From: Microbacterium proteolyticum
GTDB taxonomy: Bacteria; Actinomycetota; Actinomycetes; Actinomycetales; Microbacteriaceae
DNA: 64,000 nt
Assembly (NCBI RefSeq): GCF_029639405.1
Contig: NZ_CP121274.1
Coordinates: 2,976,001 to 3,040,000, forward strand
Direction: 5' to 3'
Shown here in pieces: positions 8,427-17,434 of this stretch; the stretch's first letter is position 1, and each line of letters begins with the position of its first letter. Both the position numbers and the translations under genes were made by a program. The notes below the pieces were generated by a model. That model was not told where the DNA came from. It saw nothing but the letters and a program-made list of their open reading frames with translations, and did no database searches.

Positions 8427-9389
8427 TCAGTGCACGCGGGGCTTCTTCGGCTTGCCGTCGGCGGTGATCTGCGGGTGGTGGCGGGTCAGCTGGATGACGC
8501 CCCACGTGGCGATCGCGCCGGCGATGACGAAGCCGATCAGCGCCCAGGCGGGAGCCGTCGAGGCCTCGCCCAGCACCGAGAGTCCGATGAGCACGGCGAC
8601 GATCGGATCGATGACGGTGAGACCGGCGATCACGAGGTCGGGGGGCCCGACCGAGTATGCGGTCTGCACGAAGTAGGCGCCGACGGCGACCGCGGCGAGC
8701 AGGGCGATGACGCACAGCAGCGTCAGCCACTCGAAGTTTCCGGCCTGGATGCGGCTGATGATGACCTTCGCGAGCGTCGCGACGAAACCGTAGATGACGC
8801 CGGCGGCCATGATGTAGAACAGCGCCTGCGCGCGACGCCGGACGAGGAACCAGAACACCCCGAACACGACGACCACGACGGCGAGGATGCCGAGGATGAT
8901 CCACAGTTCGCGCGAGGTGACCACGTGCTCGGTCGCGAAGAACGCGGCGATCGTGACGAAGATGAAGATGCCGCCGACGCAGGCTGCGATGGCGATGAGC
9001 GACTGGCGCGTCGGCTTGTGGTGGCTGACCCGGGCGTTCAGGACCGTCGTGATGACCAGGGCGATCGCGCCGAGCGGCTGCACGAGGATCAACGGTGCGA
9101 CCGACAGGGCCGCGAGCTGACACACGATCGCGAGGGCCAGCATCAGGGTGCCGGCGACCCAGGACGGGCGCGTCAGCAGCGACGTGACCTGCGATCGCGA
9201 GAGTCCGCCGGTCGTCTTGCCGGAGAGGCGTTCGACCTTCTGCACGCCGCGGTGCTGGTATTGCGCGCCAAACGACATGAAGACCGCGCCCAACAGCGCC
9301 AGCGGGATACCGAGCAGGATGCGGGGATCGCGGAAGACTCCGACGAGCTGATCGATACCGTCGGTGAGGGAGACATCGAGCGGAATCAC
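8427..9389 (-). CDS. DMT/NIPA-like integral membrane transporter
   Basis: A 320-residue protein with about nine to ten transmembrane helices and the layout of the drug/metabolite superfamily, NIPA (Mg2+-transporter-like) branch: RILLGIPLALLGAVFMSFG, PLILVQPLGAIALVITTVLN, and PPDLVIAGLTVIDPIVAVLIG. The C-terminus is basic. The GTG at 9389 is chosen because TATCGT (9396-9401 on this strand) ends six bases upstream, the leaderless arrangement seen elsewhere; an ATG at 9419 would fall inside the promoter of def. Substrate not determined. Confidence 0.8.
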   Translation of the reverse strand: MIPLDVSLTDGIDQLVGVFRDPRILLGIPLALLGAVFMSFGAQYQHRGVQKVERLSGKTTGGLSRSQVTSLLTRPSWVAGTLMLALAIVCQLAALSVAPLILVQPLGAIALVITTVLNARVSHHKPTRQSLIAIAACVGGIFIFVTIAAFFATEHVVTSRELWIILGILAVVVVVFGVFWFLVRRRAQALFYIMAAGVIYGFVATLAKVIISRIQAGNFEWLTLLCVIALLAAVAVGAYFVQTAYSVGPPDLVIAGLTVIDPIVAVLIGLSVLGEASTAPAWALIGFVIAGAIATWGVIQLTRHHPQITADGKPKKPRVH

Positions 9390-9395
9390 CCTCCG

Positions 9396-9401
9396 ACGAT
9401 A
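9396..9401 (-). promoter_or_regulatory. -10 box TATCGT, leaderless promoter of the NIPA-like gene
   Basis: TATCGT on the minus strand ends six bases before GTG 9389. The intervening CGGAGG touches the start codon, too close to act as a normal ribosome-binding site. Confidence 0.4.
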
Positions 9402-9418
9402 GCCGCCGCGTCGCCGCA

Positions 9419-9424
9419 TAGGCT
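9419..9424 (+). promoter_or_regulatory. -10 box TAGGCT, leaderless promoter of def
   Basis: TAGGCT ends six bases before GTG 9431. Transcription would begin at or next to the start codon, leaving no leader for a ribosome-binding site. Confidence 0.6.
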
Positions 9425-9430
9425 GGTGAC

Positions 9431-9997
9431 GTGGCCGTTCTCCCTATTCGCATCATGGGCGATCCCGTCCTGCACTCCCCCGCCTCCCGCGTCGACGAGA
9501 TCACCGACGAGATCCGTACGTTGGTCGCCGACATGTTCGAGACGATGGATGCCGCTCCCGGCGTGGGTCTCGCCGCCCCCCAGGTCGGCGTGGGTCTCCG
9601 CATCTTCACGTACACGTACGAGGATGACGAGGGTCAGCCGTGGCGCGGGGTCGTGATCAACCCCGAGTTGTGGATCCGTCCGCTCGAGCCGGGCTACCCC
9701 GATCCGGACGAGGAGTCCGAAGGATGCCTGTCCTTCCCCGGTGAGCGGTTCCCGCTGCGCCGGTCGGAGTCGGCGTTGCTCACGGGGATCGACCTCGAGG
9801 GTCAGCCGGTCCGCATCGAGGTGTCGGGCTGGCGCGCCCGCATCCTGCAGCACGAATTCGATCACCTCGACGGCGTGCTGTACGTCGACCGGCTCGACGA
9901 GGAGGACAGCCGGATCGTCGCGAAGATCGCCAAGAAGCGCAAGTGGGGGAAGCCCGGCGCGTCGTGGATGCCGGGGGTCGACGACATCGACGCCTGA
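9431..9997 (+). CDS. def: Peptide deformylase
   Basis: A 188-residue Fe2+/Zn2+ hydrolase that removes the formyl group from the initiator methionine of nascent proteins. The three family motifs are intact: GVGLAAPQVG (motif 1), EGCLSFPG (motif 2, metal-binding Cys) and QHEFDHLDG (motif 3, HExxH-type metal ligands). The C-terminal KKRKWGKPG tail is typical of actinobacterial forms. The GTG start is set by the adjacent -10 box. It is divergent from the NIPA-like transporter with a 41-bp gap. Confidence 0.96.
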   Translation: MAVLPIRIMGDPVLHSPASRVDEITDEIRTLVADMFETMDAAPGVGLAAPQVGVGLRIFTYTYEDDEGQPWRGVVINPELWIRPLEPGYPDPDEESEGCLSFPGERFPLRRSESALLTGIDLEGQPVRIEVSGWRARILQHEFDHLDGVLYVDRLDEEDSRIVAKIAKKRKWGKPGASWMPGVDDIDA

Positions 9998-10072
9998 GTC
10001 CGGGAGGCACCCCGAGCGCAACCCCTGTTCTCCGCTCCGGTGGCCCCGCTAGACAGTTCGCGGGGGGTTGTC

Positions 10073-11125
10073 GTGGGCAAACGTGTCGCGGGCTGGGTGT
10101 GGATCGTCGCGGGAGCCGTGGCGGTCGTGATATCCGCCGTCCTGCTGCCCCGAGGAGGCGTCGCGAGCCTCCTCGCGGCCCTGTGCCTGTCTGCGGGGGT
10201 CGCAGTGGCGGTGTTCGGTGTGACGGTCCTCGTGCGCGCGGAAGGCGCAGCCCTCCGCGCGGCGGTGAGCCCGGACGACGCGCGTCGGCGCGCGCGGCGG
10301 TCGATGTGGGCGATCGTCGTCATGGCGTTCCTGGTTCCGGTGCTCGCGGCCGTCAGCGTCCTGACGACGGTGCTGAGCGGGGCGGCACTCTCCCCCGCGA
10401 ACGTCGTCTTCGTCATCGGCGGCGCGTTGGCTCTAGCCGGCGGAATCGTCGTGGCGATCGAACTCTCCCGCAGCCGACGCGGGGATCCGGACCCCGTGCA
10501 GCCCGGGATCGCCGCGCCGCCGGAGGGGGACGTCTGGGTGGTCGTCGCGAGGCGTGACATCGGGGCGATGCTCCTCTACGCCGCGTCGTTCGTGGGATTC
10601 GCCCTGCTGCTCGGGTTCACGTCGCTCCGGCTGATCGTGCTGCTCCTGGAGAACGCGCCCGCCGCCTGGGTCGTCGTCGTCCTCCTCGTGGCAGTCCTGA
10701 GCGTCACCGGCGGGTGGTGGTTGTGGCGTCGCTTCCCGGCCGTCAGCGTGAACCCGGGTCTCGGGCTCATCCGGGCCGGCGGCCGAGAGCTCGCCGCATC
10801 GGAGGTGTCGTCCGCACGTCTCACCGTGGCATCCACCGTGCCGGGCGGTCCTCGAACACTCTTCCTGACGCTGGAGGGCCCCCGAGGGTTCCGCGCCCCG
10901 CTTCTGCTGCGGCGGGGCGGCCGTCTCGTGATGACCGAGGTCGAGCGCGGCGCGGCTCTGTCGATCACTCGTGCGGCATCCATCCGGCTTCCGCGCGCGC
11001 CGGAGGATCCGAAGGGCAAGTTCTCCCGCTTCAGCCATCCGGGCTACCTGGATGCCACGCAGGCGGCATCCGTTATGGAAAAGCCTCCGCGCGACGGCGA
11101 GGAGCTGCCCGTCTCGCTGGTGTGA
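10073..11125 (+). CDS. Predicted multi-pass membrane protein, unknown family
   Basis: A 350-residue protein with about six hydrophobic helices (two at about 8-52, two at about 88-138, two at about 178-230) followed by a soluble C-terminal domain of about 120 residues. The latter contains SVNPGLGLIRAGGRELAASE and ends KPPRDGEELPVSLV, resembling a PH-like sensor fold only loosely. The GTG at 10073 is chosen because GGGG lies a few bases upstream and the first helix starts directly after. The stop lies only four bases from the convergent acyltransferase stop. No function assigned. Confidence 0.7.
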   Translation: MGKRVAGWVWIVAGAVAVVISAVLLPRGGVASLLAALCLSAGVAVAVFGVTVLVRAEGAALRAAVSPDDARRRARRSMWAIVVMAFLVPVLAAVSVLTTVLSGAALSPANVVFVIGGALALAGGIVVAIELSRSRRGDPDPVQPGIAAPPEGDVWVVVARRDIGAMLLYAASFVGFALLLGFTSLRLIVLLLENAPAAWVVVVLLVAVLSVTGGWWLWRRFPAVSVNPGLGLIRAGGRELAASEVSSARLTVASTVPGGPRTLFLTLEGPRGFRAPLLLRRGGRLVMTEVERGAALSITRAASIRLPRAPEDPKGKFSRFSHPGYLDATQAASVMEKPPRDGEELPVSLV

Positions 11126-11129
11126 CGCC

Positions 11130-13484
11130 TCAGTACAGGCCGCGCGTCTGCAGTTCCTGCTGAAGGATCGGCGCGAGGCGCTCGGCGAACGCCGGAGTCA
11201 GGTGCGTCTCGTCGTAGCGCACCGGTGTGTCGCCCGCAAAGGCGGGGCAGACGTTCTGAACGCAGGTGAACGGCAGCGCGCTGATGGCGGTGTTGCCCGT
11301 CGCGGTCGCCTCCGCCTCGGTCGCCGTCTCCATCTGCGTCCACACGTCGTCGACCGCGGCCAGGCAGGAGGACGGGCCGGTCAGGGGCGAATAGCACCGG
11401 TTCAGGTCGGCACCGTGCGGCGGCGGCGAGAGGAACACCGTTCGCCCGGTCGGTGCCCACGTGCCGACTTCCGCGAAGGTCGAGGTCGCCAGTTGCGCGG
11501 GGTCGAGAGACGCACCTCCGATCGCCGTCCCCAGGGTGAAGGCGTTCGAGACGATCACGAGGTCCGCCGGGTCCGCCGCGACCATCGCCCGCACCTGCGC
11601 CTTTCGTGTCTGGCACCCGGCGTTGACCGCCGGATCACGGCTCTCGATCATGACGTCGGTGAAGCGGCATCCGTACATCCCCACCGTGGTCGCGCGCCAC
11701 GAGCCCCCGCTCTGCTCCGCGAGCTTCGCGATCGCCGGTGCGTAGGCCATGGCACTGGAGTCGCCCACGAGATACAGGTGATGGGATGCCGCGGGATCGC
11801 CGAACGTGCAGCGGCCGGGATCGGGCGCGACATCGGGGGTGAAGCAGTCGTGCGCGCGGTTGTCGGAGGACGACTCGCGGATGACCTCGTCGAGTCCGGG
11901 GTGGAGCTCGGGCCAGGTGGACGCGCTCACCGCCGCGGCGAGCTCCGCCTGCAGGGTGGGGAGGGCCGTGGCGACCTCGGCCGGGTCGGCGGCGGGAGGG
12001 GCGGCCACTAGCGCGGGCAGCTGCAGGACGGGGGTGCCGTAGGCCACGAAGATCGCGAGGACCGTGGCGCCCGCGCCGATCGTGAGCGTGGCCGTGGCCA
12101 GGCCGATCCGCGCCGAGTAGCGTTCGCGCCACGCCGCCCACGTGGGCGGGCGCAACGGGGCGACCACCGGCTCCGATCCCGGTCGTGGTTCGGATTCGGG
12201 TGCGACCGGCGGAACCGGGACCGTCGGCGGTTCCGGGTCGACCGGCGCCAGGGGCGCGGCATCCGGCTCGCCCATCCGCGGTCGTGCCCCGGGGTAGTAC
12301 CGCTGGCCCGGCACCCACCCCGCGGGACGGGAGGCGAGCGCCGTCGGCCGCGCGACCGGCGCCGCCGCGACCGGCTCGGGAACGACCGGCTCCTCCCCCA
12401 CGGCACGGCGGCGCTCGAGCCACGGCGACCGGTGGATCGGCTGCTCGATACCCAGGTACGTCGCGATCGTGAGCACCGCGGTGATCAGCAGCACGATCGG
12501 CATCCAGGAAGGACCCGGCGGGAGCAGGACTCCGGCGAACACGATCACGGGCAGATGCCACAGGTACAGCGAGTAGGACACGTCGCCCAGCGCCACACTC
12601 AGCGGGTTGGTCAGCGGGAAGAGGTGGCGGTGGCGAGGGTCTCCCCCGATGCCGCCCGCGACGATGAGGGCCGCGCCGGCCACCGGAAGGGCGGCCCACG
12701 GCGCGGGGAACGGCGACGAGGGTTCGATGACGAGGAAGGACGCCCCGACCACCGCGAGACCGAGCCACGCGAGCGCGCCGCGCAGCAGCGCGGGCATCCG
12801 CGCGAGTGCGGGCGCGAGGGCGGCGAGGATCGCGCCGACCCCGAGCTCCCCAGCGCGCGCGAGGGTCGAGAAGTACGCGCCCGCGGGGTCGCTCGCCGTG
12901 AGTTGGACCGCGGCGCCGGCCGAGGCCGCGACGACGAGGACCGCGATCACGCCGACGACCGCGCGGGTGACCGCTCCCCGGCGTCGCGCCACCGGAAGGA
13001 CGGCCACCGCGATGACCAGCAGGAGCGGCCACACGAGCGAGAACTGCTCCTCGATCGACAGCGACCAGAAGTGCTGCAGCGGCGACACGTCGGTGGCGGA
13101 GAAGTAGTCGCGCCCCTCGAGCCCGAACCTCCAGTTCGAGACCAGGCCGAGCGCCGAGAGCGCGTCGCCCAGGGTCTGGTCGGCGCGAGTGCGGTGGAAC
13201 ACGACGTACCCGAGGCTCACGACGACCGTCAGCACGAGGATCGCGGCGGGCAGCAGCCGGCGAAGGCGGCGGGCGAAGAACCCCCGCAGATCGACCGAGC
13301 CGGACGCGTCGAAGTCACGCAGCAGGATGCCCGTGACGAGAAAGCCCGAGATGACGAAGAACACGTCGACGCCGGCGAACCCGCCGGTCGGCCACCCGGT
13401 GAGGTGGCCGGCCACGACCCCCACTACCGCGAGAGCCCGGAGCCCCTGCAGGTCGCGACGCGGACGGCTCGCACTGCTGGGCAC
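11130..13484 (-). CDS. Membrane O-acyltransferase with C-terminal SGNH domain (OafA/YrhL type)
   Basis: A 784-residue fusion. The N-terminal acyltransferase-3 domain (about 1-350) has the hallmark RRDLQGLRALAVVGVVAGHL, then FFVISGFLVTGILLRDF, and about ten helices. A Pro-rich cytoplasmic linker (about 370-440) and one more helix lead to an extracytoplasmic SGNH-like domain (about 520-784). There GDSSAMAY supplies the serine and DETHLTP the Asp/His pair. Such proteins transfer acetyl or other acyl groups to cell-wall or surface polysaccharides. The GTG at 13484 follows GGAAGGA. The acceptor is unknown. Confidence 0.9.
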   Translation of the reverse strand: MPSSASRPRRDLQGLRALAVVGVVAGHLTGWPTGGFAGVDVFFVISGFLVTGILLRDFDASGSVDLRGFFARRLRRLLPAAILVLTVVVSLGYVVFHRTRADQTLGDALSALGLVSNWRFGLEGRDYFSATDVSPLQHFWSLSIEEQFSLVWPLLLVIAVAVLPVARRRGAVTRAVVGVIAVLVVAASAGAAVQLTASDPAGAYFSTLARAGELGVGAILAALAPALARMPALLRGALAWLGLAVVGASFLVIEPSSPFPAPWAALPVAGAALIVAGGIGGDPRHRHLFPLTNPLSVALGDVSYSLYLWHLPVIVFAGVLLPPGPSWMPIVLLITAVLTIATYLGIEQPIHRSPWLERRRAVGEEPVVPEPVAAAPVARPTALASRPAGWVPGQRYYPGARPRMGEPDAAPLAPVDPEPPTVPVPPVAPESEPRPGSEPVVAPLRPPTWAAWRERYSARIGLATATLTIGAGATVLAIFVAYGTPVLQLPALVAAPPAADPAEVATALPTLQAELAAAVSASTWPELHPGLDEVIRESSSDNRAHDCFTPDVAPDPGRCTFGDPAASHHLYLVGDSSAMAYAPAIAKLAEQSGGSWRATTVGMYGCRFTDVMIESRDPAVNAGCQTRKAQVRAMVAADPADLVIVSNAFTLGTAIGGASLDPAQLATSTFAEVGTWAPTGRTVFLSPPPHGADLNRCYSPLTGPSSCLAAVDDVWTQMETATEAEATATGNTAISALPFTCVQNVCPAFAGDTPVRYDETHLTPAFAERLAPILQQELQTRGLY

Positions 13485-13563
13485 GGTGTGCCATCCTTCC
13501 GGGCCGCGGAGTGCGGCCGGAGAGAGCTTAGTGGAACCGCTCCCATGGCGCGGATCCGGGGCG

Positions 13564-14496
13564 TCACCCCGTCGCGAAGCTGTGCAGTCCGAGATCCTCG
13601 CCGAGCGTCTCCGCGATGAGCCGCCCGCAGACGCTCGTCCCCTGCGCATCCAGCGGCGGACTCACCACGGCGGCCCCGAGCCGCCCCGGGACGGACAGGA
13701 CGATCGCGCCCGAGACGCTCGATTTCGCCGGGATGCCGACCGCCCGCATCCAGCGGCCGGAGCCGTCGTAGACCCCGCAGGTCGCCATGACCGAGACCAC
13801 GTCGCGCGCCACGCGCGCCGGTACCACCCGCCTTCCGGAGCGGGGGTTCACGCCCCCGAGCGCGAGCGTCGCGCCCATGAGCGCGAGGGTCTCGGCATCC
13901 ACCATGGTCGCGCACGCCCGGGCGTACACCGCGACGGCGTCGTCCGCGCTCACGCGCATCGTGCCCTCCGCGCGCATGAGGTGGGCGAGCGCGTGGTTTC
14001 GGTCGCCGAGCAGGTGCTCGTTGTGGGCGATGGCTTCGTCGACCTCGAGCGCGCGCCCGGCGAAGGCGGCCAGGCCGCGCGAGATGCGCTCCATCCGCCC
14101 CTCGACGCCGTCGCCGTCGACGAGCGACGCGGTGAGCAGCGCGCCGGCGTTGACCATCGGGTTCGGCGGGCGACCGGTCCCGCTCTCGAGCTTGAGGGCG
14201 TCGAACGCCTCACCCGTCGGTTCGATGCCGACGCGGTCGAGGGCCTCACCGTCGGTGTCGAGCAGAGCGAGGGCGAAGAGGAACGGCTTCACCGCGGACT
14301 GCAGGCTGAACGCGACGTCGCTCTGCGAACTCGACCGCACGTCGCCGTCGGGCAGGGCGAGCGCGATCGCGCAGAGATCGGGATCGGCATCCGCCAGCTG
14401 AGGGATGCTGTCGTCGACGCGACCGCCCCGATCGGGCAGAACCCGGGCGCGGAGGCCGTCGAGGTCGTACGAACGCGGATCGGAGGGGGATGCCAT
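13564..14496 (-). CDS. glsA: Glutaminase A
   Basis: A 310-residue serine-type glutaminase that hydrolyses glutamine to glutamate and ammonia. The Ser-x-x-Lys catalytic motif is S67-A-V-K70 in FSLQSAVKPF. Other family segments are intact: NPMVNAGALLT, NHALAHLMR-like, GGVNPRSGRRVVP, CGVYDGSGRW, and GIPAKSSVSGAI near the C-terminus. CAGGCT ends six bases before the ATG, suggesting a leaderless transcript. It lies between the acyltransferase and tRNA-Asn and has no obvious operon partner. Confidence 0.95.
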   Translation of the reverse strand: MASPSDPRSYDLDGLRARVLPDRGGRVDDSIPQLADADPDLCAIALALPDGDVRSSSQSDVAFSLQSAVKPFLFALALLDTDGEALDRVGIEPTGEAFDALKLESGTGRPPNPMVNAGALLTASLVDGDGVEGRMERISRGLAAFAGRALEVDEAIAHNEHLLGDRNHALAHLMRAEGTMRVSADDAVAVYARACATMVDAETLALMGATLALGGVNPRSGRRVVPARVARDVVSVMATCGVYDGSGRWMRAVGIPAKSSVSGAIVLSVPGRLGAAVVSPPLDAQGTSVCGRLIAETLGEDLGLHSFATG

Positions 14497-14502
14497 GCCC
14501 CC

Positions 14503-14508
14503 AGCCTG
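14503..14508 (-). promoter_or_regulatory. -10 box CAGGCT, leaderless promoter of glsA
   Basis: CAGGCT on the minus strand ends six bases before ATG 14496. It differs from TAGGCT only at the first base, so it is weaker evidence than the other boxes. Confidence 0.4.
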
Positions 14509-14557
14509 TCAGGCGAAGGCGCGGTCCGGGTCGCCCGGTGCTGAGCCGCGACCCGGG

Positions 14558-14592
14558 AAAAAAGGTAAGGCCCGGGGTGGAAGCCCGGGCCT
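14558..14592 (-). terminator. Rho-independent terminator of tRNA-Asn
   Basis: On the minus strand a perfect 9-bp stem AGGCCCGGG/CCCGGGCCT with a 7-nt loop is followed after four bases by six T. It lies about 40 bp downstream of tRNA-Asn. Confidence 0.85.
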
Positions 14593-14629
14593 AGGTGAGA
14601 GGCGCGTTTAGATGGACGCGGATCTCTCG

Positions 14630-14702
14630 CTCCCCGGCTTGGACTCGAACCAAGAACCTATCGGTTAACAGCCGATTGCTCTGCCAATTGAGCTACCGAG
14701 GA
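14630..14702 (-). tRNA. tRNA-Asn (GTT anticodon)
   Basis: A 73-nt cloverleaf on the minus strand. The acceptor is TCCTCGG paired with CCGGGGA (one T-G pair), the D arm AGCTCAATTGGCAGAGC, the anticodon loop CTGTTAA (GTT), the T arm CTTGGTTCGAGTCCAAG, and the discriminator G. CCA is not encoded. A strong terminator follows. Confidence 0.95.
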
Positions 14703-14764
14703 TCATGCCCGCCTGGCGGTGGGCAACCAGACGATACTAACAGCACCGTGCCGCAGCGGAAAAA

Positions 14765-15538
14765 TCAGCCCGCCGAAATCCGTCGGTCGGGCGCGCCGTC
14801 GGGAGTCCACTGGAGTCCCTCGGCGCCGTGGCCGTACGCGACGACGTGACCTCCGCGCAGCACCAGCACATCGGCATCCAGGTCACGGGGGGCGTCGGCG
14901 TCGTTGGTCACCACGAGAGAGGCCATTCCGCGCTCGTCCCGGCGACGCGTGATTGCCGTGCGCGCCGCCCGTCGGACCTCGACGTCGAGGTTCGCGTACA
15001 GATCGTCGGCGACGAACAGGCGCGGTTCCAGCACGAGCGCCCGGGCCAGCGCGACCCGCTGCCGCATCCCCGCGCTCAGCTCGTACGGATACTTCGGCGC
15101 CGTTCCCAAGGGGAGCTCCATCTCATCGAGCAGCGTCGCCACGCGCACCGCCAGGGCGCGCGTGTTCACACGACGGTCGCGGGCCGTGATCGGCTCGGAG
15201 ATGACCTCGTGCACGGTCAGCCGCGCGGGGAGGTTCGCGCCCGCGCCCTGGGGCAGATACCCGGTGTGGAACGTCCATTCGCGCACCCCCCGACCCGGAT
15301 GCCGCGCGGAGATGCCGTGGACGCGCGCGTCTCCCCCGACGACGCTCAGCCCCTCGTCGGGGCGTCCGGCCAGGAGAGATGCGAGGGAGGTCTTGCCCGA
15401 GCCGGTGGGTCCCATCACCACGAGGCTGTGCGCCGCCTCGAGCGTGAAGGCGACTCCGTCGATGACGCGCACGCCGTTTCGGGCGAGCGAGAGGTCGTCG
15501 GCTCGGATGGCGACGGCGGTGTCGAGGGTCCGGGGCAT
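14765..15538 (-). CDS. ABC transporter ATP-binding protein with altered catalytic residues
   Basis: A 257-residue ATPase domain. Walker A GPTGSGKT (43-50), Q-loop Q97 and signature LSAGMRQR (154-161) are intact. The residue after the Walker B aspartate is D179 rather than the usual catalytic glutamate (VADDLYANLD), and the switch histidine is replaced by N212 (VVTNDADAP, where VTHD is normal). No permease or binding protein is adjacent. It may be the degenerate half of a heterodimer, a regulatory ATPase or a slow hydrolase. The ATG at 15538 follows GGGAGGA; an upstream ATG at 15574 is less likely. Confidence 0.85.
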   Translation of the reverse strand: MPRTLDTAVAIRADDLSLARNGVRVIDGVAFTLEAAHSLVVMGPTGSGKTSLASLLAGRPDEGLSVVGGDARVHGISARHPGRGVREWTFHTGYLPQGAGANLPARLTVHEVISEPITARDRRVNTRALAVRVATLLDEMELPLGTAPKYPYELSAGMRQRVALARALVLEPRLFVADDLYANLDVEVRRAARTAITRRRDERGMASLVVTNDADAPRDLDADVLVLRGGHVVAYGHGAEGLQWTPDGAPDRRISAG

Positions 15539-15583
15539 GTGGACATCCTCCCTGACGGATGGCGCGGACGCCACCGCGACGCG

Positions 15584-17434
15584 TCAGGAAGCCGTCAGCC
15601 TCTGGCGATCGGCATCCAATTCGCGCAGTCGCAGACGAAGTCGCCGACCCTCCTCGGAGTCGGCCGGGACACGCTGGATGTCGCGCAGCAGCCCGTTCTT
15701 CTCCCGCTCGAGCTCGCGGACGAGGAGGCCCCGCGCGAGGTCGTTCGCGGAGGCCACCGCGCCCTCTTCATTGCGCGCGGGGAACTCCGCCGTGAGCAGT
15801 TCGGCCGCAAGGGTCCGGAAGGGTTCGCGTACCGCTTCGACGGCGGCCACGGCCCAGCCCGGTTGCGACAGATCGGTGGATGCCAGGGTGCTCCGCACCG
15901 CCTCGAGGGCGGGGTGACCGAACGGTGTCTGCAGGGCGCGGAGGAACAGATCCGGCTCGATGCGGTGCCCGTACTGCAGGAACGCCATCATCGCACCGCG
16001 CTCGAGCGCGACGTCGCGGGTGTTGGGGAGCTGCGCCATCGTCACGGACACCGCCACGGGGGCCGGAGCCTCTGCCGCTCCCCCGCGCTGCGCGTCGCGC
16101 TTCTCGGCCCGATCCGCACCGCGCGCCGCGCGTTCGACGGCGCTCTGCACCTCGGGGATGTCGAGCCCCAGACGCCGTGCGAGGACCCGGACGTAACCGG
16201 GGCGGAGTGCCGGGTCGCGGATGTCGGCGACGATCGGGGCCGCGGCCCGCAGCGCCCCCGCGCGGCCCTCGACGCTGGAGAGGTCGTAGTCCTTCAGGCG
16301 CTGGTCGATGACGAACTCGAACATCGGGGCCTTGTTGTCCATGAGCGCGCGCACCGCGCCGTCGCCGCGCTGCAGGCGCAGGTCGCACGGATCGAGGCCC
16401 TCGGGAGCCACGGCCACGTACGTCTGCGCGGCGAACCGCTTCTCATCGGCGAAGGCGCGCAACGCAGCCTTCTGGCCGGCGGCATCCGGGTCGAAGGTGA
16501 AGACGACCTCGCCCGCCGACGTGTCGTCGCCCATCACGCGTCGGAGAACCGTGATGTGGTCGCTGCCGAACGCCGTCCCGCACGACGCGATCGCGGTCGT
16601 GATGCCCGCCAGATGGCAGGCCATGACGTCGGTGTACCCCTCGACCACGACGACCCGGTGCTCGCGCGAGATGTCGCGCTTGGCGAGGTCGAGGCCGTAC
16701 AGCACCTGCGCCTTCTTGTAGATCGGCGTCTCAGGGGTGTTGAGGTACTTGGGGCCCTGATCGTCGTCGTACAGCTTGCGCGCGCCGAAGCCGATGACCT
16801 GCCCGGTGACGTCGCGGATCGGCCAGACGACCCGCCCACGGAACCGGTCGTACACACCGCGCTGCCCCTGGGACACGAGCCCCGCCTGCACGAGCTCGTC
16901 GCGCGAGAACTTCTGCCCGAGCAGGTGGTCCATGAGGGAGGACCACCCCTTGGGGGCGTAGCCGACGCCGAAGTGCGCGGCGGCACCCGCGTCGAACCCG
17001 CGGTCGCCCAGGAAACGGCGCGCGGTGTCGGCCTCGGGCGACATCAACTGCCCCCGGAAGTATTCGGCGGCCGCCGCGTTCGCGGCATACAGGCGGGAGC
17101 GGCCGGTCGTCTCGGGAGCGGCCCCGCCGTCTTCGTAGTGCAGGGTGTAGCCGACGCGCGCGGCCATGCGTTCCACGGCCTCGGTGAACGACACGTGGTC
17201 CATCGCGCGGAGGAACGAGTACACGTCACCCGACTCCCCGCAGCCGAAGCAGTGGTAGTACCCGACCTGGGGGCGCACGTGGAAACTGGGGCTGCGCTCG
17301 TCGTGGAAGGGGCACAGCCCCTTCATCGACCCGACGCCGGCGGGCTTCAGCGCGACGCGCTCACCGACGACGTCGGCGATGTTGACCCGCGCCTTGACCT
17401 CGTCGATGTCGGTCTGCCGGATACGCCCCGCCAT
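15584..17434 (-). CDS. dnaG: DNA primase
   Basis: A 616-residue primase that makes RNA primers at the replication fork. The CHC2 zinc-binding domain (about 1-100) has [13 protein letters not shown] and [12 protein letters not shown]. The catalytic core (about 125-340) contains the TOPRIM motif [13 protein letters not shown] and the acidic segment [12 protein letters not shown]. The C-terminal third (about 430-616) is the helicase-interacting region. The start overlaps the dgt stop (TGATG), so the two genes are co-translated. This dgt-dnaG order is common in actinobacteria. Confidence 0.97.
   Translation of the reverse strand: MAGRIRQTDIDEVKARVNIADVVGERVALKPAGVGSMKGLCPFHDERSPSFHVRPQVGYYHCFGCGESGDVYSFLRAMDHVSFTEAVERMAARVGYTLHYEDGGAAPETTGRSRLYAANAAAAEYFRGQLMSPEADTARRFLGDRGFDAGAAAHFGVGYAPKGWSSLMDHLLGQKFSRDELVQAGLVSQGQRGVYDRFRGRVVWPIRDVTGQVIGFGARKLYDDDQGPKYLNTPETPIYKKAQVLYGLDLAKRDISREHRVVVVEGYTDVMACHLAGITTAIASCGTAFGSDHITVLRRVMGDDTSAGEVVFTFDPDAAGQKAALRAFADEKRFAAQTYVAVAPEGLDPCDLRLQRGDGAVRALMDNKAPMFEFVIDQRLKDYDLSSVEGRAGALRAAAPIVADIRDPALRPGYVRVLARRLGLDIPEVQSAVERAARGADRAEKRDAQRGGAAEAPAPVAVSVTMAQLPNTRDVALERGAMMAFLQYGHRIEPDLFLRALQTPFGHPALEAVRSTLASTDLSQPGWAVAAVEAVREPFRTLAAELLTAEFPARNEEGAVASANDLARGLLVRELEREKNGLLRDIQRVPADSEEGRRLRLRLRELDADRQRLTAS

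Noticed and set aside
9390..9419. ATG 9419 as start of the NIPA-like transporter
   Set aside because: It would place the start within the def promoter and add a basic, non-conserved stretch; GTG 9389 fits a -10 box six bases upstream.
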